Below, piece after piece: positions 1 to 14,161 of a DNA stretch of 64,000 nucleotides. A program made the translations under genes and the position numbers. The stretch comes from Paramecium octaurelia. Taxonomy: Eukaryota; Ciliophora; Oligohymenophorea; Peniculida; Parameciidae. The notes beneath the pieces are model-generated. The model was not told where the DNA came from. It ran no database searches and worked only from the letters and a program-made list of their open reading frames with translations. Positions within the stretch are counted from its first letter, which is position 1. Every line of letters starts with the position of its first letter. The DNA is taken from the NCBI GenBank assembly GCA_905182995.1, contig CAJJDP010000025.1:27138-91137 (forward strand), in the 5' to 3' direction.

Positions 1-208
1 TATTCTGTTTCCACAACTTTTAATACACTTATCTAATTAGAATGTTTCAAAAAATTTTAACAGATATTATGATGAAAATAGAGTAAATACTAATATCTTA
101 ATGTTAATGTCTAAAATTATCAATCTTTGATTACTTCATCATAAATTTTAGATAAGATGATTAAAAATTCATTTCATCACTAATCAATTTTATAGCATAT
201 ATATCATT

Positions 209-2500
209 TCAAATTTAACAAATACTTATTATTATGGAATTAATTTATACAAATGTTAAAGATTTATTATTTTATTTTGTCCATTTGATAAAATTGTATC
301 CAATACTGACTTCAATTATAATTATATCATTAGATGTAAAAGGGAATGATAATTATTTATCATTTATATCTTTGTTGTGGTGAGAGTAGGCTTTGCCATT
401 TGCATGTATTAAATACGATCTATTCTTCGTTTAACTTTATACTCGCACCCAAACCCTATATTTTAATTAATCTTTGTTATGATATCTCTAAATCCAATTC
501 CAAGAGCAGAACATGATCCACTACATAATTGGAATGCAAAAATTATTCTCCCATTTTTTGGAATTATTTATTCACAAAAACTATAACAACAACCACCTTC
601 AAAAGTTTTTCCCCTTTCTGTTAGTTAGCAGATTACACCCTTATAAGAATTTGAAAATAATAATGCTTTTGAGTATTATTATGCCTACTATTAGATTAAT
701 TAAAGGACTACAATACTTTTTCTAACTCTAATTATTCTTCCTTAATTTAATCAATTTAACTTTTTAATCCTTGAAATTCATTTTCCTTTTTATAGAATTT
801 TCTATTTTATGCTTCAATTTCATTGTTCTCTATGCAATTTATTGAGTTTTAATACTGTGTGATTCTATTTTCAATATTTCTTCCTTGTGTTATTTTTCAA
901 ATATAAAACCTCCTATTCTCTTTAATCCAATAATTCTTTGATATTTTAGTTTTTTTTTTTGTTGATTATAATTTGACAGTTAACTCATCAATTTCATTTT
1001 AATCTTTAAAATAAAATTAAATATACTCTAATCTTATTTTTACTGTAATACTATTTAATATTCCTACTGGTTTTTATCTAATTGCTAGGTCATTTGGTTT
1101 AGTAGATTAATTTCTAATGAATGATTTTAAAATTACTTTCAATTTCTAAATTATTATACATTTCAGTCAATTTTATTAAATCTGCTTCCAATTTTTTTAA
1201 ATCGCAATATTTCTTGAACTATTTACTTTTATTATCAAAAGTATTTTTGTAAGTATTCAATATTGTTGATAGATTCTAATATTAGTTATTAACCTAATCT
1301 TTAGTTTTATTTAGAATTTATTATTAAATTTATTCAATTTTATTTGAATGCTACTAAAATAAAGAGATAGTTTAATTAAATGAGCGTATTTAACATTAAT
1401 ATTTTTTGCCTAATCAAATTAATTCTTATGAATTAGTTATCTTAATTCTATTAATAAATTGTTCTTCCTCTAAAGCTTATAATGAAATCCTCCCTATTTA
1501 ATTAAAGTTTTTTCTTTATGATAGAGAAGAATTATTCTTAGATTAATTTATCACTAATCTCATTTAATTTCTAATTATAATTTTTTCTCATCTGAGCAAT
1601 TTAATTAGATAAATCATATCGTTTACATCTAATTTCCTTTTAATACTATTATAATCTATCTTCAGATTATAAATTGTAGTCAATCCATTATTTATTGACA
1701 TCCTCTATTGTTTAATATTTAATTTATGGATTATCAGAGATGCAATTCACACAAACAAATCTATCTTCAATTTTCTTTTTTTAGGAATCCATATCAATCA
1801 TAATAATTTCCTTTTTATGACTCACGCAAACTCTACTTACACTAGGTGTTCTCTATTATGTAGTGATTAAAATTACCGATTCAGTATTTGTGTATAATAA
1901 TGGTTATAATTCAATAAAATTATTATCCATTAAATCTTGGATTATTTATTTTGTATTCTTGAGCGCATCTTAAACCTAAAATATTCAGCATTATTAAATA
2001 GTAATTCAAATTCTTTTATTAATTCATCGATAAAAGCTTTGTCTTCTATTAATTTATTTGATTTCTTTATGTATGAAGAATAAAATTTTGATAATCATTT
2101 TATATCTTCAAAATAGTTGAAACTATATTAAATTTCTTAGTTTTCCTTTTAGATAGGAAATATATATTATTATAATTACTTATACAACTCTTCTAGAGAA
2201 TCATCCATCGATCTTTTAAAATCCATTATTTAATCTAAAATAATCTTATAATAGTTTAGCCTTGCTTAATTTTCTTTGGTCCTTATTTCTTATTATTAAG
2301 TCTTCATTTATGATATACTTTCTTTTGATTACTCAATAGTTGTTGTGACTTTATTATTATTCAATTTATCAACTAAACATTTACCACAAAAGAACTTAAT
2401 CTATGATTTATCTTTCATCTCCAAATCAACAGCAATAAACTCCAAATTGTGAGTTTTACATATTGTCTCATAGAGATCTTAACTTAATTTTATTGTTAAA
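209..2500 (-). pseudogene. Decayed coiled-coil protein with zinc-finger-like N-terminus and SPRY-like C-terminus
   Basis: With TAA/TAG as Gln the minus strand gives a coherent but broken protein. It opens with a Cys/His-rich segment (CKTHNLEFIAVDLEMK, then FFCGKCL), runs through a Gln/Glu/Lys-rich coiled coil, has a second Cys segment (RFVCVNCISDN, about 1730-1790) and more coiled coil. It ends in a SPRY-like domain (GGCCYSFCEQIIPKNG, then YSHHNKDIND near 375 and FIKWTKQNN near 280). The order resembles a large Paramecium family; the domain name is inference. Breaks: a TGA near 2098, a frame change near 1985 consistent with one base missing from a T run, and a further shift between the two SPRY-like blocks. 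The last frame stops at 209-211. The start is uncertain, within about 60 bases of 2500. Positions 1-208 are AT-rich flank. Confidence 0.7.
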
Positions 2501-5500
2501 TATTCATATTTTTAAATATATTAATATCTCTAAGTATGATATTTTTTAATAAAGATTATTAATATAAAACACTTCAATATGAACTTTATAATTAAAATAT
2601 AACCCAATCCCTTTCAAAATTGAAATCTATTCATTCGAATAACAATTGACCTTGATAATAAGTGCATTGGTTGCTTGAGATAGAAAATATTAGCCTCAGA
2701 AGTATCTAAGCTTTAAAGTAACTATTAGCTAAATTAGACCCATATAATGATCAACAAATACGTGAATTAGTATTGATGACCTTATGACTAACACACAGTG
2801 AAAGTGTTGAGGCATTCTAATAAACCAAGATTAGACCTAATGGGTATGCAATGACTCTTTGCATTTAAATCTGAACAACAATTAAACTAGTAAGAAAAGT
2901 AGCAACAAGAATATCTCTCGAAACAAGAAGTACTTTAAGTAAAAACGCATAATTTAATATTAAGTCCTTTGTTTTGTTTCTTAAGTGCCATAATAGCATC
3001 CTTCTGCTTAATCGCAATTATATTATAAAATGCAATTAATCTTTACATTATTGCTTATAAGTTTTGGTAATGGTCATTTAAGCGGGAGTAACTTTCTAAA
3101 GATGGTTATAATTTTGAAACTGATAATATACACTAAAGCCATTTTAATGTGACAACCCAAACCTCAATCTTATCACATGTGTATGTGAAAAGTTAAAAGA
3201 TGCTCTACATGAATAGAGGCAATTATTTCATACTAAGAATTGATGAATTCAATCAGAAACGCTGAAGAATTTCTTAAACATGTACAACAGTTCTGCAAAG
3301 CCTTGATTGCATAAGGGTTAATTATCTGAATATAATGCCTGCAGTAATTGAAGTATTCATCGCTCAATCGTTAAAATAGCTTGCCTGAGTTAGGTTTAAC
3401 GTAGAAGCATACACTTGATACAGAACTTCAATTTAGATGAAATTCATCAAGGTCAGTAATAGTGATTTCTAGTCTAAATACATAGGTTCGAAGGATGTTG
3501 ATTGAGTTGTGAACCCCAAGCTTCATATTTATGAGACAAGAAGATACCAATTACAATTTGAGATCGAAATTATTTTTCAAATGCACCATAATAATTTTGC
3601 ATCAAGTTAATAATAACAAAGTGGGATAAATAAGTATTTCAGGCATCAAGTGTGATTATGCAAACCTGCAATAAATGGTACGCTTTTTCCTTGGAAATAG
3701 ATATTTGAATAGAAAGTAGATTCACTTTATATTTAGTTTATAACTAAAACTAAATTTCAAAAATTCATCAAATTTAATATACTTGAATAAAGATGTCATG
3801 TTTGAAGAATATATGTGAAAATAGTATTTCATTAGGCTAGGAGTGCATCAAAAATTAAAGCACAAATTTTTAGTACAGAATGTTTCTTTTTTATTGTAAA
3901 TACAGCAACCAAATCGCTTATTGAAGTGATAATAATTTGATAAAGATGGGATATTGCTATGTTGTGGCATTTTTGAATTGTTTACAGAAATTAAATAGCA
4001 GAATTTATTGATAGTAATGAGCAGGCTAAAAATTGAATATGTGTTGAGAATAACTTAGTTCTAATCTACAATTTTATGTTTATATCACTTAATAGCAGCG
4101 ATGATTGCATTTTTCACAACGATTGCTTCGTAGCTAAACCAAAGATATAATAATATATTGCAAACAATGAATTATGGTTAACAACTACGACTTGAATTAA
4201 CTGAAGGCGATCAAGAAGTCCTATAGCCAGAAATTACAAAAAATTAATGTTGTAATATTGTGTAAGAAACATTTAAATCTCAAAAATACAAATAGTATGG
4301 ATGTGCTATTACATTCAGTAAAGATAAGTGTTTCATCAGATGCGGCATTAGGATAAAAAGTAGATGGTATAAGTTGTGTATCTTTGAAAATATAATTACT
4401 TCTATTATTGAATTTTACTGCAGAAGGTGAAGCTAGTAAAAATTTCACTACAGGTAAGAATGTCTCCAATAATATTGATATTATAACAAGGAGAAAGTAA
4501 GAACAGTCCACAGCTCATGTTAAACAATTTTGAAAAAAGAAAAAAGAACTGCTGTTTGAGTAGAGTTAATCTAGACTGAATTAGGAAAATATCATAGCGT
4601 GGGTGTCTTTTAGTTCCAGAAGATGTAAATGTGTCATTAATAGCATTATTGTAAGAAAGCATCCAACAATCTTTATCTTATTAACAACCCTACATCTCTT
4701 GTTACCTGATAAATCATTTAAAGGCACTGGCAGAGAAATATTATGCAACAAATTTATAAGTATATAAACAGAGTAGCAATCTAAGGGACACAACTAAGGA
4801 GAAATTTAGTAGTCTTAGCATCAGCTTATTTTTATACAGCTAAGAGTATGCGCGAGAGAGCTGATACAATTTTTCCAAAATCCCTCTCAAAAATTTTAGC
4901 TCGCTAAGCCAATGAAATATAAGGGTAGAGGAAATGTCAGTGTTAAATAGCTTGTTTTGATTTGCATATAATTTAAATAAATCCCAACAAATCACCAGCT
5001 TAATTGCTATGGCCAAATAATTTTGTTCAGAGATGTCCAACAAAATTATATATGTGATACACAGAATTATTTCGTGCAAAAATATTTTCTTGATTGAAGT
5101 TATTATTGAGCAAGCCATCTTTACAACACTCAAAAAATTAAATATATACAAAAGGAGCAGTCTGGCTTTAAAATAATACTCTGAATCATAGCATCACCTT
5201 AAATAAAGTTCTTGTCACAACACATACTTTAAGAAGGAGTAGCAGGATTTTTGGATGTGTTATGAAATATCACATCTACAAGTCACAGAGTTATTGTAAA
5301 TGCACTGAGATCTAGTTTAGCATACTTATTACCAAAAAAAATTATCAAGTTTAGTTTTATTTAGAACTATTCCATACTTAAATAATGCTTTTATTTTCAT
5401 GCACAATTGATTGTTCCATTTTCATCATGTAGTTTTATTTGGAGAACTCAAGCCTTGCAATTTATACAGCCTTTACTCATTTACATTCTGAGAGTCTTTA

Positions 5501-6662
5501 CACTTGTTTCAAGTTTTACTATGATTATCATAATATTGTTAATTCACCTTATTAATTCAATTTATATTGCAATAGTTGCACTTATAATACTGCATCTTTC
5601 TTATAAAATTTTATTGACATATATTCCAAATAGCAATCTTACTTGCATTTTTTGGTGCATGTAGAGTATTCTTAGCTGGAATTTTGTACATAATGCTCAA
5701 CTTTAATACAGAAAATAATGACATTTTTTGAAAAATACATGCTAGCATTGTGTCTACATAATTTAAATACGTTTAGATCGTGGTATAAGATTTTTTTCTT
5801 GAGCACAACCCTTTAGATTAATTTTAGGATTAATTACATGCTTTAACTATTACATCCTTGATAAGCATGTTTTTCTTTTTAAAAGCAAATGCGATTAAAC
5901 TGCTAATCTATAAAAAAGCAAAATACAAATTATGTAACATTTTTATTAATTCGATAAAGCATATAGCATATTCTACAATGACTTTGGTTTTACATAATGC
6001 CAACACTGCCCTACTAGATGCTTCCTTAATAATATTTTTTGTGGATAGCGAACAGCCATTTCAAATATGTGAAAATGCTAATGACATATGTAAGGTTTAT
6101 TTTGATGCATTCAACAAATTCTAAAGTAATTATTTGGGCAGTCTGTGAAAACTCTTTACCTTTCAAGATTTTGTAACCCTTTGTCTTTTATGTAAACAAA
6201 TGGATGCTTTTCCTATTCCACTGCTTTGGAATATTTTTTATGAACCTGCCAATAAATTTGTTTTTATTGAGTAAAATGTAGTTAGTATTCATATTAATGT
6301 GACTTAGATGTAAAATTCTTGCTTTTAATAACTATTTTCATCATGGTTGTTCCAAACAGAAAAGCTTCTTACATTTGATCAACTCAATGTGTTAGTAATT
6401 TACTTCGTGTTGAACTACATACTCCGCTTGTTCCAATATATGTGTGCATGAGCGACCTGATTTATTCTTGATTTATTAAAATGTTACTTTTTATATTGTA
6501 ATTCAAGTTTCATCATTTATAAAACCTCTTAATCAATAGTTACTACTTGTTAAACTTGCCCTTCATACTATGTAAAACTCTTTTGTGTTTTTGTATAAGT
6601 ATGCTTAATCTTTTAAGTGATTCTATCATATAATTAAAAAATGTAAATTAACAATTTTTTTT
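2501..6662. other. Gene-free stretch with decayed reading frames, possibly an old mobile element
   Basis: No intact gene is visible. Several frames of 80-130 codons open only when TAA/TAG are read as Gln, but they are interrupted by TGA: on plus about 2671-3110, 4199-4531 and 4800-5069, and on minus about 5800-6124. The minus fragment (LRKHLVGQ, then CILLFYRLAVQSHLLLKRK) vaguely recalls the helical region before the first catalytic Arg of tyrosine recombinases, which some Paramecium germline transposons carry. I could not find a convincing R...HxxR...Y set or terminal inverted repeats, so this is only a suspicion. Confidence 0.3.
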
Positions 6663-6795
6663 GTTGTGATGTCATAATTGGCGTGTCTTGAGGAAGCACT
6701 TCCTGAGCCTACCCTGCTATCTGAGGAACTGAGGCGGGCCCAGACTGGACACGACGGCACTAAGAGAGGCAAAAAAAAGGGGTAAGTAGTGAGAT
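6663..6795 (+). ncRNA. GC-rich structured element, candidate non-coding RNA (copy 1)
   Basis: About 60% G+C over 6680-6770, against surroundings of roughly 25-30%. CGTGTC (6682-6687) pairs with GACACG (6748-6753). Inside, AGGAA (6691-6695) pairs with TTCCT (6700-6704) around a 4-base loop. GCCT near 6707 can pair with AGGC near 6732. No reading frame stands out. A related segment lies on the minus strand at 40266-40403, sharing the start (TGATG...ATCA-like), the GAGGA/TTCCT hairpin, CTGAGGA(A)CTGAG and an end GTGAGATT. I compared it by eye with SRP, U1-U6, U3 and RNase P/MRP signatures and could not assign it. Strand is chosen from alignment of the two copies, not from a promoter. Confidence 0.45.
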
Positions 6796-7385
6796 TACAT
6801 ATTTAATTAAAATTTTATTTCAAATTGTGCTACTGTTGTAAAATGCGAACACAATATGTTTACTGTGCTTCATGAGCTCTAATAAAGCTGTAACGCACAG
6901 ACATACTAGAATTTCATTTCCCTTGTCTTTATAATGTCTGATCTTTTGAAATAGCATATTCTAATTGCAAATAATATTGTTGGGTCTGAAAACAAAAATA
7001 GATTAACTCCTTTACTCAGAAATTGATTATTTTTAGTTTTCAGTATTGTTTTTTAAAAGGAATTTCCTATAGAAACGAATGTTCAAAGCAAATCAATTTT
7101 TGTCACTTTAAAAAGAATTTATTATATCAACAAGTAAGCTAGCACTCTGAAATTTGATTTCAAGGTGATGTATATGATACGAAATAGAAAAAGGCATTCT
7201 TTTAATAAATTGGAATTCATTAAAATTCACGACCTCATAGATTATATATTTAGGATTATAGATTATAAATAAGGACATAGACTAATATAATCTCAAGAAG
7301 ATAAAATACTCAAGTTTAAAGCTAATCAGAATTTAACACTCACTCATTTTACAAATTATTTTACTCTGTCAAAAGTGGATATGTA
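6796..7385. other. AT-rich intergenic DNA
   Basis: I see no gene, RNA or repeat here. It leads into the duplicated block that starts at 7386. Confidence 0.5.
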
Positions 7386-8734
7386 CCCAATGAATAACTA
7401 GTTTGATGAAATTATTATAAAATTAACTAAACCTAATTTTCTTTTGTGAATATAACTATTAATTTTCCTACCAATATAGGAAAAGATTATAAACAATATT
7501 ACAGATTTTGATACACACTCATAAAGACGAGTTGAATCATAGTGAGGTTTCATATTTTTTTAATTTTTAAACTTTAATGTAAGTTTTCGATGGAAAATGA
7601 TTTTTCAACCTTGTCAGAACATTTCTTATCAATCTCTCCAATAGAATATTACTTTGTTCAAAACCTGTCTTCATAAGTATAGAAGAGATATAATTGGTAA
7701 AAAGCATTCTGCATCTGATGCGTCAAGGCTATAATTAATTTATGATTGCTTAGGATTATTCTTCTACCTTTTCAAAAAATCATGATTAAAAATACTTCAG
7801 ATGATAACCTCAGAGACTTAGGAGAAAAAAATTTATCTTTTGGATTAGGACTTAAAGGATCCAAAAAATTTATTTCAATCTGATTATTTAATTAAACTCA
7901 TCCCTTTTAAATAGATAGAATAAATACACAATTAGAACAGTATTTCTAACAAATTTAGATTAGACAATGATATAAACCTATTAAAAATAAAATGAGAGTA
8001 CAAAATCAGTTATCACTAAGTGGTTTAATCATATATCTGCTATTATTACTGTTGAAAAAATGGTGAAATTATTACAAACTGGGTGCATTTTCAATAATCC
8101 AAAAAATGATTAGTAACACAATTTGCTACAAAATGGTTTGAAATTTAAATGTTCATAAGGATATAATTTTTCATCCATTAACCAAGTAAAAGAAGCGATG
8201 GTAATTCATTTTCAAAAGGAGATTTCTTCCAAAAGATATAGATATAATAGAAGTACATTCATATTATCATAAAAAAAATACTAATTTTGCTTAATAAAAT
8301 AGCTAATTATGTGCATCATCTTTAATACCCTAGATGACATAAACATTTATTGATAAATTAAACATTGGCAACTCCATAATATTTAGTAAATGATGATAAA
8401 CAAGTATTTTAGCCTGTATAATTTCTACTTTATATTTTTGCTTCGATTATTCGTTATATTTTAATAGTATAGTGTTATAAAATTTTGTTCTTATCAGCTG
8501 AAAAGGTTTAATTGGTTTTATTTTGTAGAATTTGGCTAAAAGTTAATGTTGGATTAAGAATTAATGAGAAAATTGAAAAAGATAAATTTCTTCTTTTAAA
8601 AAATCTCTAAGAATTACTCAATTATTAATTGATTAACAATCAGAAAAGTAAACCATTTTATATTCCTTATTAAATGGAATGTTATGACTTTTAGATAGTT
8701 ACTTAATGCCTTTAAATTAAAGGTTTTATAATAG
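7386..8734 (+). repeat. Direct repeat 1, copy A (1,349 bp)
   Basis: Repeated at 8736-10084 with an offset of exactly 1,350; I saw no differences on reading. Copy A ends at the single N at 8735, and copy B starts immediately after it and continues into unique DNA. This is the shape expected of two contigs whose overlapping ends were placed side by side instead of merged. No intact gene lies inside. Confidence 0.9.
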
Positions 8735-8735
8735 N
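8735..8735. other. Single-N assembly join
   Basis: One ambiguous base flanked by the two copies of the 1,349-bp repeat; almost certainly a scaffold join of undefined size. Confidence 0.85.
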
Positions 8736-10084
8736 CCCAATGAATAACTAGTTTGATGAAATTATTATAAAATTAACTAAACCTAATTTTCTTTTGTGAA
8801 TATAACTATTAATTTTCCTACCAATATAGGAAAAGATTATAAACAATATTACAGATTTTGATACACACTCATAAAGACGAGTTGAATCATAGTGAGGTTT
8901 CATATTTTTTTAATTTTTAAACTTTAATGTAAGTTTTCGATGGAAAATGATTTTTCAACCTTGTCAGAACATTTCTTATCAATCTCTCCAATAGAATATT
9001 ACTTTGTTCAAAACCTGTCTTCATAAGTATAGAAGAGATATAATTGGTAAAAAGCATTCTGCATCTGATGCGTCAAGGCTATAATTAATTTATGATTGCT
9101 TAGGATTATTCTTCTACCTTTTCAAAAAATCATGATTAAAAATACTTCAGATGATAACCTCAGAGACTTAGGAGAAAAAAATTTATCTTTTGGATTAGGA
9201 CTTAAAGGATCCAAAAAATTTATTTCAATCTGATTATTTAATTAAACTCATCCCTTTTAAATAGATAGAATAAATACACAATTAGAACAGTATTTCTAAC
9301 AAATTTAGATTAGACAATGATATAAACCTATTAAAAATAAAATGAGAGTACAAAATCAGTTATCACTAAGTGGTTTAATCATATATCTGCTATTATTACT
9401 GTTGAAAAAATGGTGAAATTATTACAAACTGGGTGCATTTTCAATAATCCAAAAAATGATTAGTAACACAATTTGCTACAAAATGGTTTGAAATTTAAAT
9501 GTTCATAAGGATATAATTTTTCATCCATTAACCAAGTAAAAGAAGCGATGGTAATTCATTTTCAAAAGGAGATTTCTTCCAAAAGATATAGATATAATAG
9601 AAGTACATTCATATTATCATAAAAAAAATACTAATTTTGCTTAATAAAATAGCTAATTATGTGCATCATCTTTAATACCCTAGATGACATAAACATTTAT
9701 TGATAAATTAAACATTGGCAACTCCATAATATTTAGTAAATGATGATAAACAAGTATTTTAGCCTGTATAATTTCTACTTTATATTTTTGCTTCGATTAT
9801 TCGTTATATTTTAATAGTATAGTGTTATAAAATTTTGTTCTTATCAGCTGAAAAGGTTTAATTGGTTTTATTTTGTAGAATTTGGCTAAAAGTTAATGTT
9901 GGATTAAGAATTAATGAGAAAATTGAAAAAGATAAATTTCTTCTTTTAAAAAATCTCTAAGAATTACTCAATTATTAATTGATTAACAATCAGAAAAGTA
10001 AACCATTTTATATTCCTTATTAAATGGAATGTTATGACTTTTAGATAGTTACTTAATGCCTTTAAATTAAAGGTTTTATAATAG
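8736..10084 (+). repeat. Direct repeat 1, copy B (1,349 bp)
   Basis: Second copy of 7386-8734. It reads on into unique sequence at 10085, so this copy is probably the true locus and copy A the duplicate contig end. Confidence 0.9.
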
Positions 10085-13000
10085 ATCATTATAAAAGCTT
10101 GGTAAGAATGATATAGATCTTTACTAATATATATAATGATTCTCTGTTAAATAAAAGCATAAGATGAATGTTTTCATTTTTTACGAAAATAGAATGCAAA
10201 CTTATGTTTTTTTATAATTATAGATTTTTGTTTCCTTCTTAATAATGTAAGAACTTCTTCTATCAAAAAGAAGGTTTTAAAAGTGATTTAGAGTTTAAAG
10301 ATTCTATTTAAATCAAGTTTTTATGATTTTCCTTATTTAGTAAAAACTTGCGCTTAAACAATTAAACATCTTGAGCTAAATTATTTCTTATCGAAATAAA
10401 AGAATATTCTGAGTTTTTAGGTAACTTATATGAAAATGCTTTGGCTTTTAATCAATTAGAAAATCTAAGTAAGTGTAAAGAAAAAAATTTTCTTTGTTAT
10501 TTCTGCAAAAGCTATTTTAGTAAGATTATTTGCATTAGATAAGTCAAAAAATACATATTTTTGTTATTTATTCAAGGCAATTGCATGCCACAATTATCTT
10601 ATTTGTTATTCGATTTACAAATATTGAGAACGGAAATTATTAAGCAATTTTACACCAATCTCCTATAATAATTCAACAAATATTTCAAATAAAAGTGAAA
10701 TAACTGTAAGACCAGCTACTTTATTTTCTTCCTTTCAACTTTTACTAATCGAACAAATCAACTAAAATATTCAGATGTCTCTTAAAACAGACCTATGTAA
10801 ACTGAAAGCATTCATGAGTATTGCTGCAATTAAATTTCAAATAACTAGGAATAAGAATTAGATATACTTGTTTTAGATAAAAAGGTGAAGTTACCCTAGA
10901 AAAAGAGTAAATGAATTTTAAATCTAAATATACATCAAAGCTAAAAATCAAAATATTATTTAGATAGAAATTATTTAGCCAATTAGGATTCAGATAAATC
11001 GCATTAAATTAATTATGAGAATGCCATGGTAAAATATTACTATCTTCTTTCAACTTGTATTTGTGTTTCCTACTCCATCCTTTTCACTTGCCATTTATTA
11101 AGATTTAGGTAATAATGATTCCGTATCTCAATTAAATATCTACTTACAGCTAATGCTGATTAATTCAAATGTATTGAAAGATTAGCATCTAATTAAATAG
11201 CAAAAGTTCTCTAATGTAAAAAGCTGCCGATAAGCAAACTTGCTTGGGACCTAAGATTTAATATCAATTGAATATCAATACTAATTAATCAATTTGTGAT
11301 AATGCTGAAATATTTATTTTGAATTAGTATGAATTTAAATTACTGGAGGTATTTAATCTCTTCAGCAATCTTGGCTTAGCGATAAAATTTTAATAATAAT
11401 CGATATAATTAGATCATAAATGTAGAAAAATAGTTATGTTTATTTATAAGGAATGGAATAAAATATTATTGTAACCTAATTTTCTTATTTTTATTAAAAG
11501 TTCCTTTTTGTCATGCATATTTAGCATCATATTAAGAAAAATGAATGCTTATCAAGATACTTCAAATTATGCAAGTATATTTTTAGTTGAGTTGGTGAAA
11601 GGTTGTCTAAGTAAACAAGGATATTTATTCGTAATTCTATTCCTTTTTTGCTTTAAAAATTACATTACCAATGGAATTTATCCTTCTCTTCCTAAATAAT
11701 CTTTTGCTATATGGAACCTTAGCTAAACTATAATATGTTCTAGTATATTTGGCTGTTCAGCATTTGAATCAATAAGGTTGGCTAAACTATCACCAAAAAC
11801 AAGTGATTTTGCCTGTACTTATTTCTTATTAAGCACTTTACACATCAATGTTGGGCTTTCAGGTTATTGATGTAATCCTTCAGGATTGCATATTATAATT
11901 TAAAAGTGTTAAATCTTAATCAATTTGGTTAATATTTATGCAAACTAAAACCATACAAATTGTTCGTATTTTAGTGCGTTGAAATTTACGAATATTTAAT
12001 TATATTAATTCTCCTTTTCATAAGAGATATTAATCCATGAGCTGATAGTGAGAATAAATATTTAGTCCTAATTATTTCATGGTGCGCAAAAATACCCTCT
12101 AACTGTAAAATATATCAATGCACATCAGCTTAAATGCAGCCTTAAATCTCTTATTGATTTATCCAGATTTTAGGTTCAGCCCATTCAAAATTTTTTTTTT
12201 ATTATTACTATTGCTTTAGTAAGGAGAGCAAAGTGAATTGAATGTAGGATGATTAAAAATTATAGAGCATTTCAAACTGAAATCAGGCTAGAAATTATTG
12301 GATTAGTTTTGCAGAATGATATGAGGTACAAACTCTTGTAGATGAATCACAACAACAAAGGCTTAGTAAGCGTTAGCGTTACATTAATGTGATGTTAGAC
12401 TTCAAAAGATTATGCATTTCGAAAATTACTAAACTCTACTTTTAGCCCTATATTCCAGAAAGATAAGTTTTCTTATTACATGCGTTTCTTAATCTTCTGA
12501 AAGTAGGTTTTTATTTCTCTTGTTAAATTATAACCACTATGAATTTAAAATAATAGGAAGCATGTATTCTCAATGATTCTAATATCCTGGATTTATCAAA
12601 CAGTCGATTAAAAGAATGAAATTAAATTTCTTTTAAGACAAAAATTTCAGACTTGGTGTTTCACCTAACCATTCAGATCTCATTAGATTTCAGTTAAAAA
12701 GAGTCTATTTCTCTAGTTTTAGAACAATTGGCTCTTCTCTATCATCACACTTTCCGTGTTTTTTTACTATTTTGTATAGTTTCTTGAACTCACTTCTTAG
12801 AATATTTGCCTCAATGCCATTTTTTAATGACTTATCTTTCTAAGGATAATATCATTCTTGAAACTTGCTTTTTGAATTTTTTTAACAGTTGTTGATTATA
12901 TATTTTATAAATTTCTCGTTGCCCTTACTCATCAGAATTCTAGTACTTTCAAAGTAGATGCAGAAGCATCATCCATTTTCCAACTTAGGTGTTAAACTGA

Positions 13001-14161
13001 AATAGAAGAATGAGGGACTTTAAATTTACATTAACTGATTTTCGTTTTTCATAATATGTATGGTTCAATTTACTATTCTTGGTAATCCTTTGTGTACTCA
13101 TGTAAATAGCTTTCAATTATTTCCTTCTCAATAACTATACTTAAAAACTCCATTTGGCTTGGTAGCAACTTTCTTAGTTTAGTGAAGGTTTGTTGAATAT
13201 GGTTTTCTTAAATATCCCTATTGATATAACTGATTTATCCAGCTGGTTAGTTTGAGATTATCCACTGAACTTAGGTTACTCTTAACTCTTGCTTATATGA
13301 CATTCTTTATTAATTGAAGGCCTCCTACGATAGGGTAAGAATCAAAGAAGTTTATGTCATCAGCCTGCTTTGTATTTAGATGCCTAGTATGTTGAATGAT
13401 TTTTGTAGAATCAATTATGATCTCTGATAAAATCTGAATTGAAAATCAATCATAACGAAGGGTGATTTTAAATTGGTTCTCAATTGCCTTGCTAATATGT
13501 TGCTACTTTGATACGGAATGCTAAAGAGTTTCAATAACTTGTTCTGCGGTCTTATATTACCTTTTTGGAAGATTTGCTTATCAAGATGATATTATGTATT
13601 TCTTCAGAATTTTCCTTAACTCTTCAATTTTCTATAAATCAAAGCTTATGAAAAATTTCAATTAACTTTGTGGATGAGTCTATAAATAGGTGTACACTTT
13701 AAAGAGAAGTAACAGCTGAGTAAGAATTAGATATTTCTATATTTATTTGCACAATGAATTAAAAATTATAATATCCTCTAATTGGAAATTATTAACAACT
13801 TTTTATTTTATCTTTTTTTAGCTTAATCTTGAACAAGTTATTTGCTATAATGAATATTTAGCCAGTATTGGTATACAATCTCCGCATGAAGTAGTAAAAA
13901 AATAGGAATCTCTTTGACTTAGAAGCAAATTATACTTTAAGTGGTAATTAAAAGAGTAGAATTAAACTCTAAAAGTTGAAAAATTTCATAATGCACCATC
14001 TGCAAGAGTTGTTATAATTTTATACTTATTAATAAGTACTCTAAGTTCCGCTGGTTAATATTATATGATAATAGATGAAGGAGATGGTTAAAGCTAGCTT
14101 GGAATAAAACAGAAATGTGGAGAGCCGTCAGAACATGTTTATGAATAGTTGAACAAGGAAG
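10085..14161. other. Gene-free AT-rich stretch with scattered coding fragments
   Basis: No intact gene. A minus-strand fragment at about 12680-13160 stays open for two runs of roughly 60-90 codons in the Gln-TAA/TAG code, with Lys/Gln-rich composition and TGA interruptions, and looks like a worn-out gene. A plus frame of 63 codons at 11508-11699 is not convincing. No tRNA, IS-like ends or tandem array were seen. Confidence 0.4.

Noticed and set aside
6720-6760. Resemblance of GGGCCCAGACTGGACACG to the SRP RNA apical domain
   Set aside because: The conserved tetraloop and asymmetric loop are not present, and copy 2 does not keep this part.
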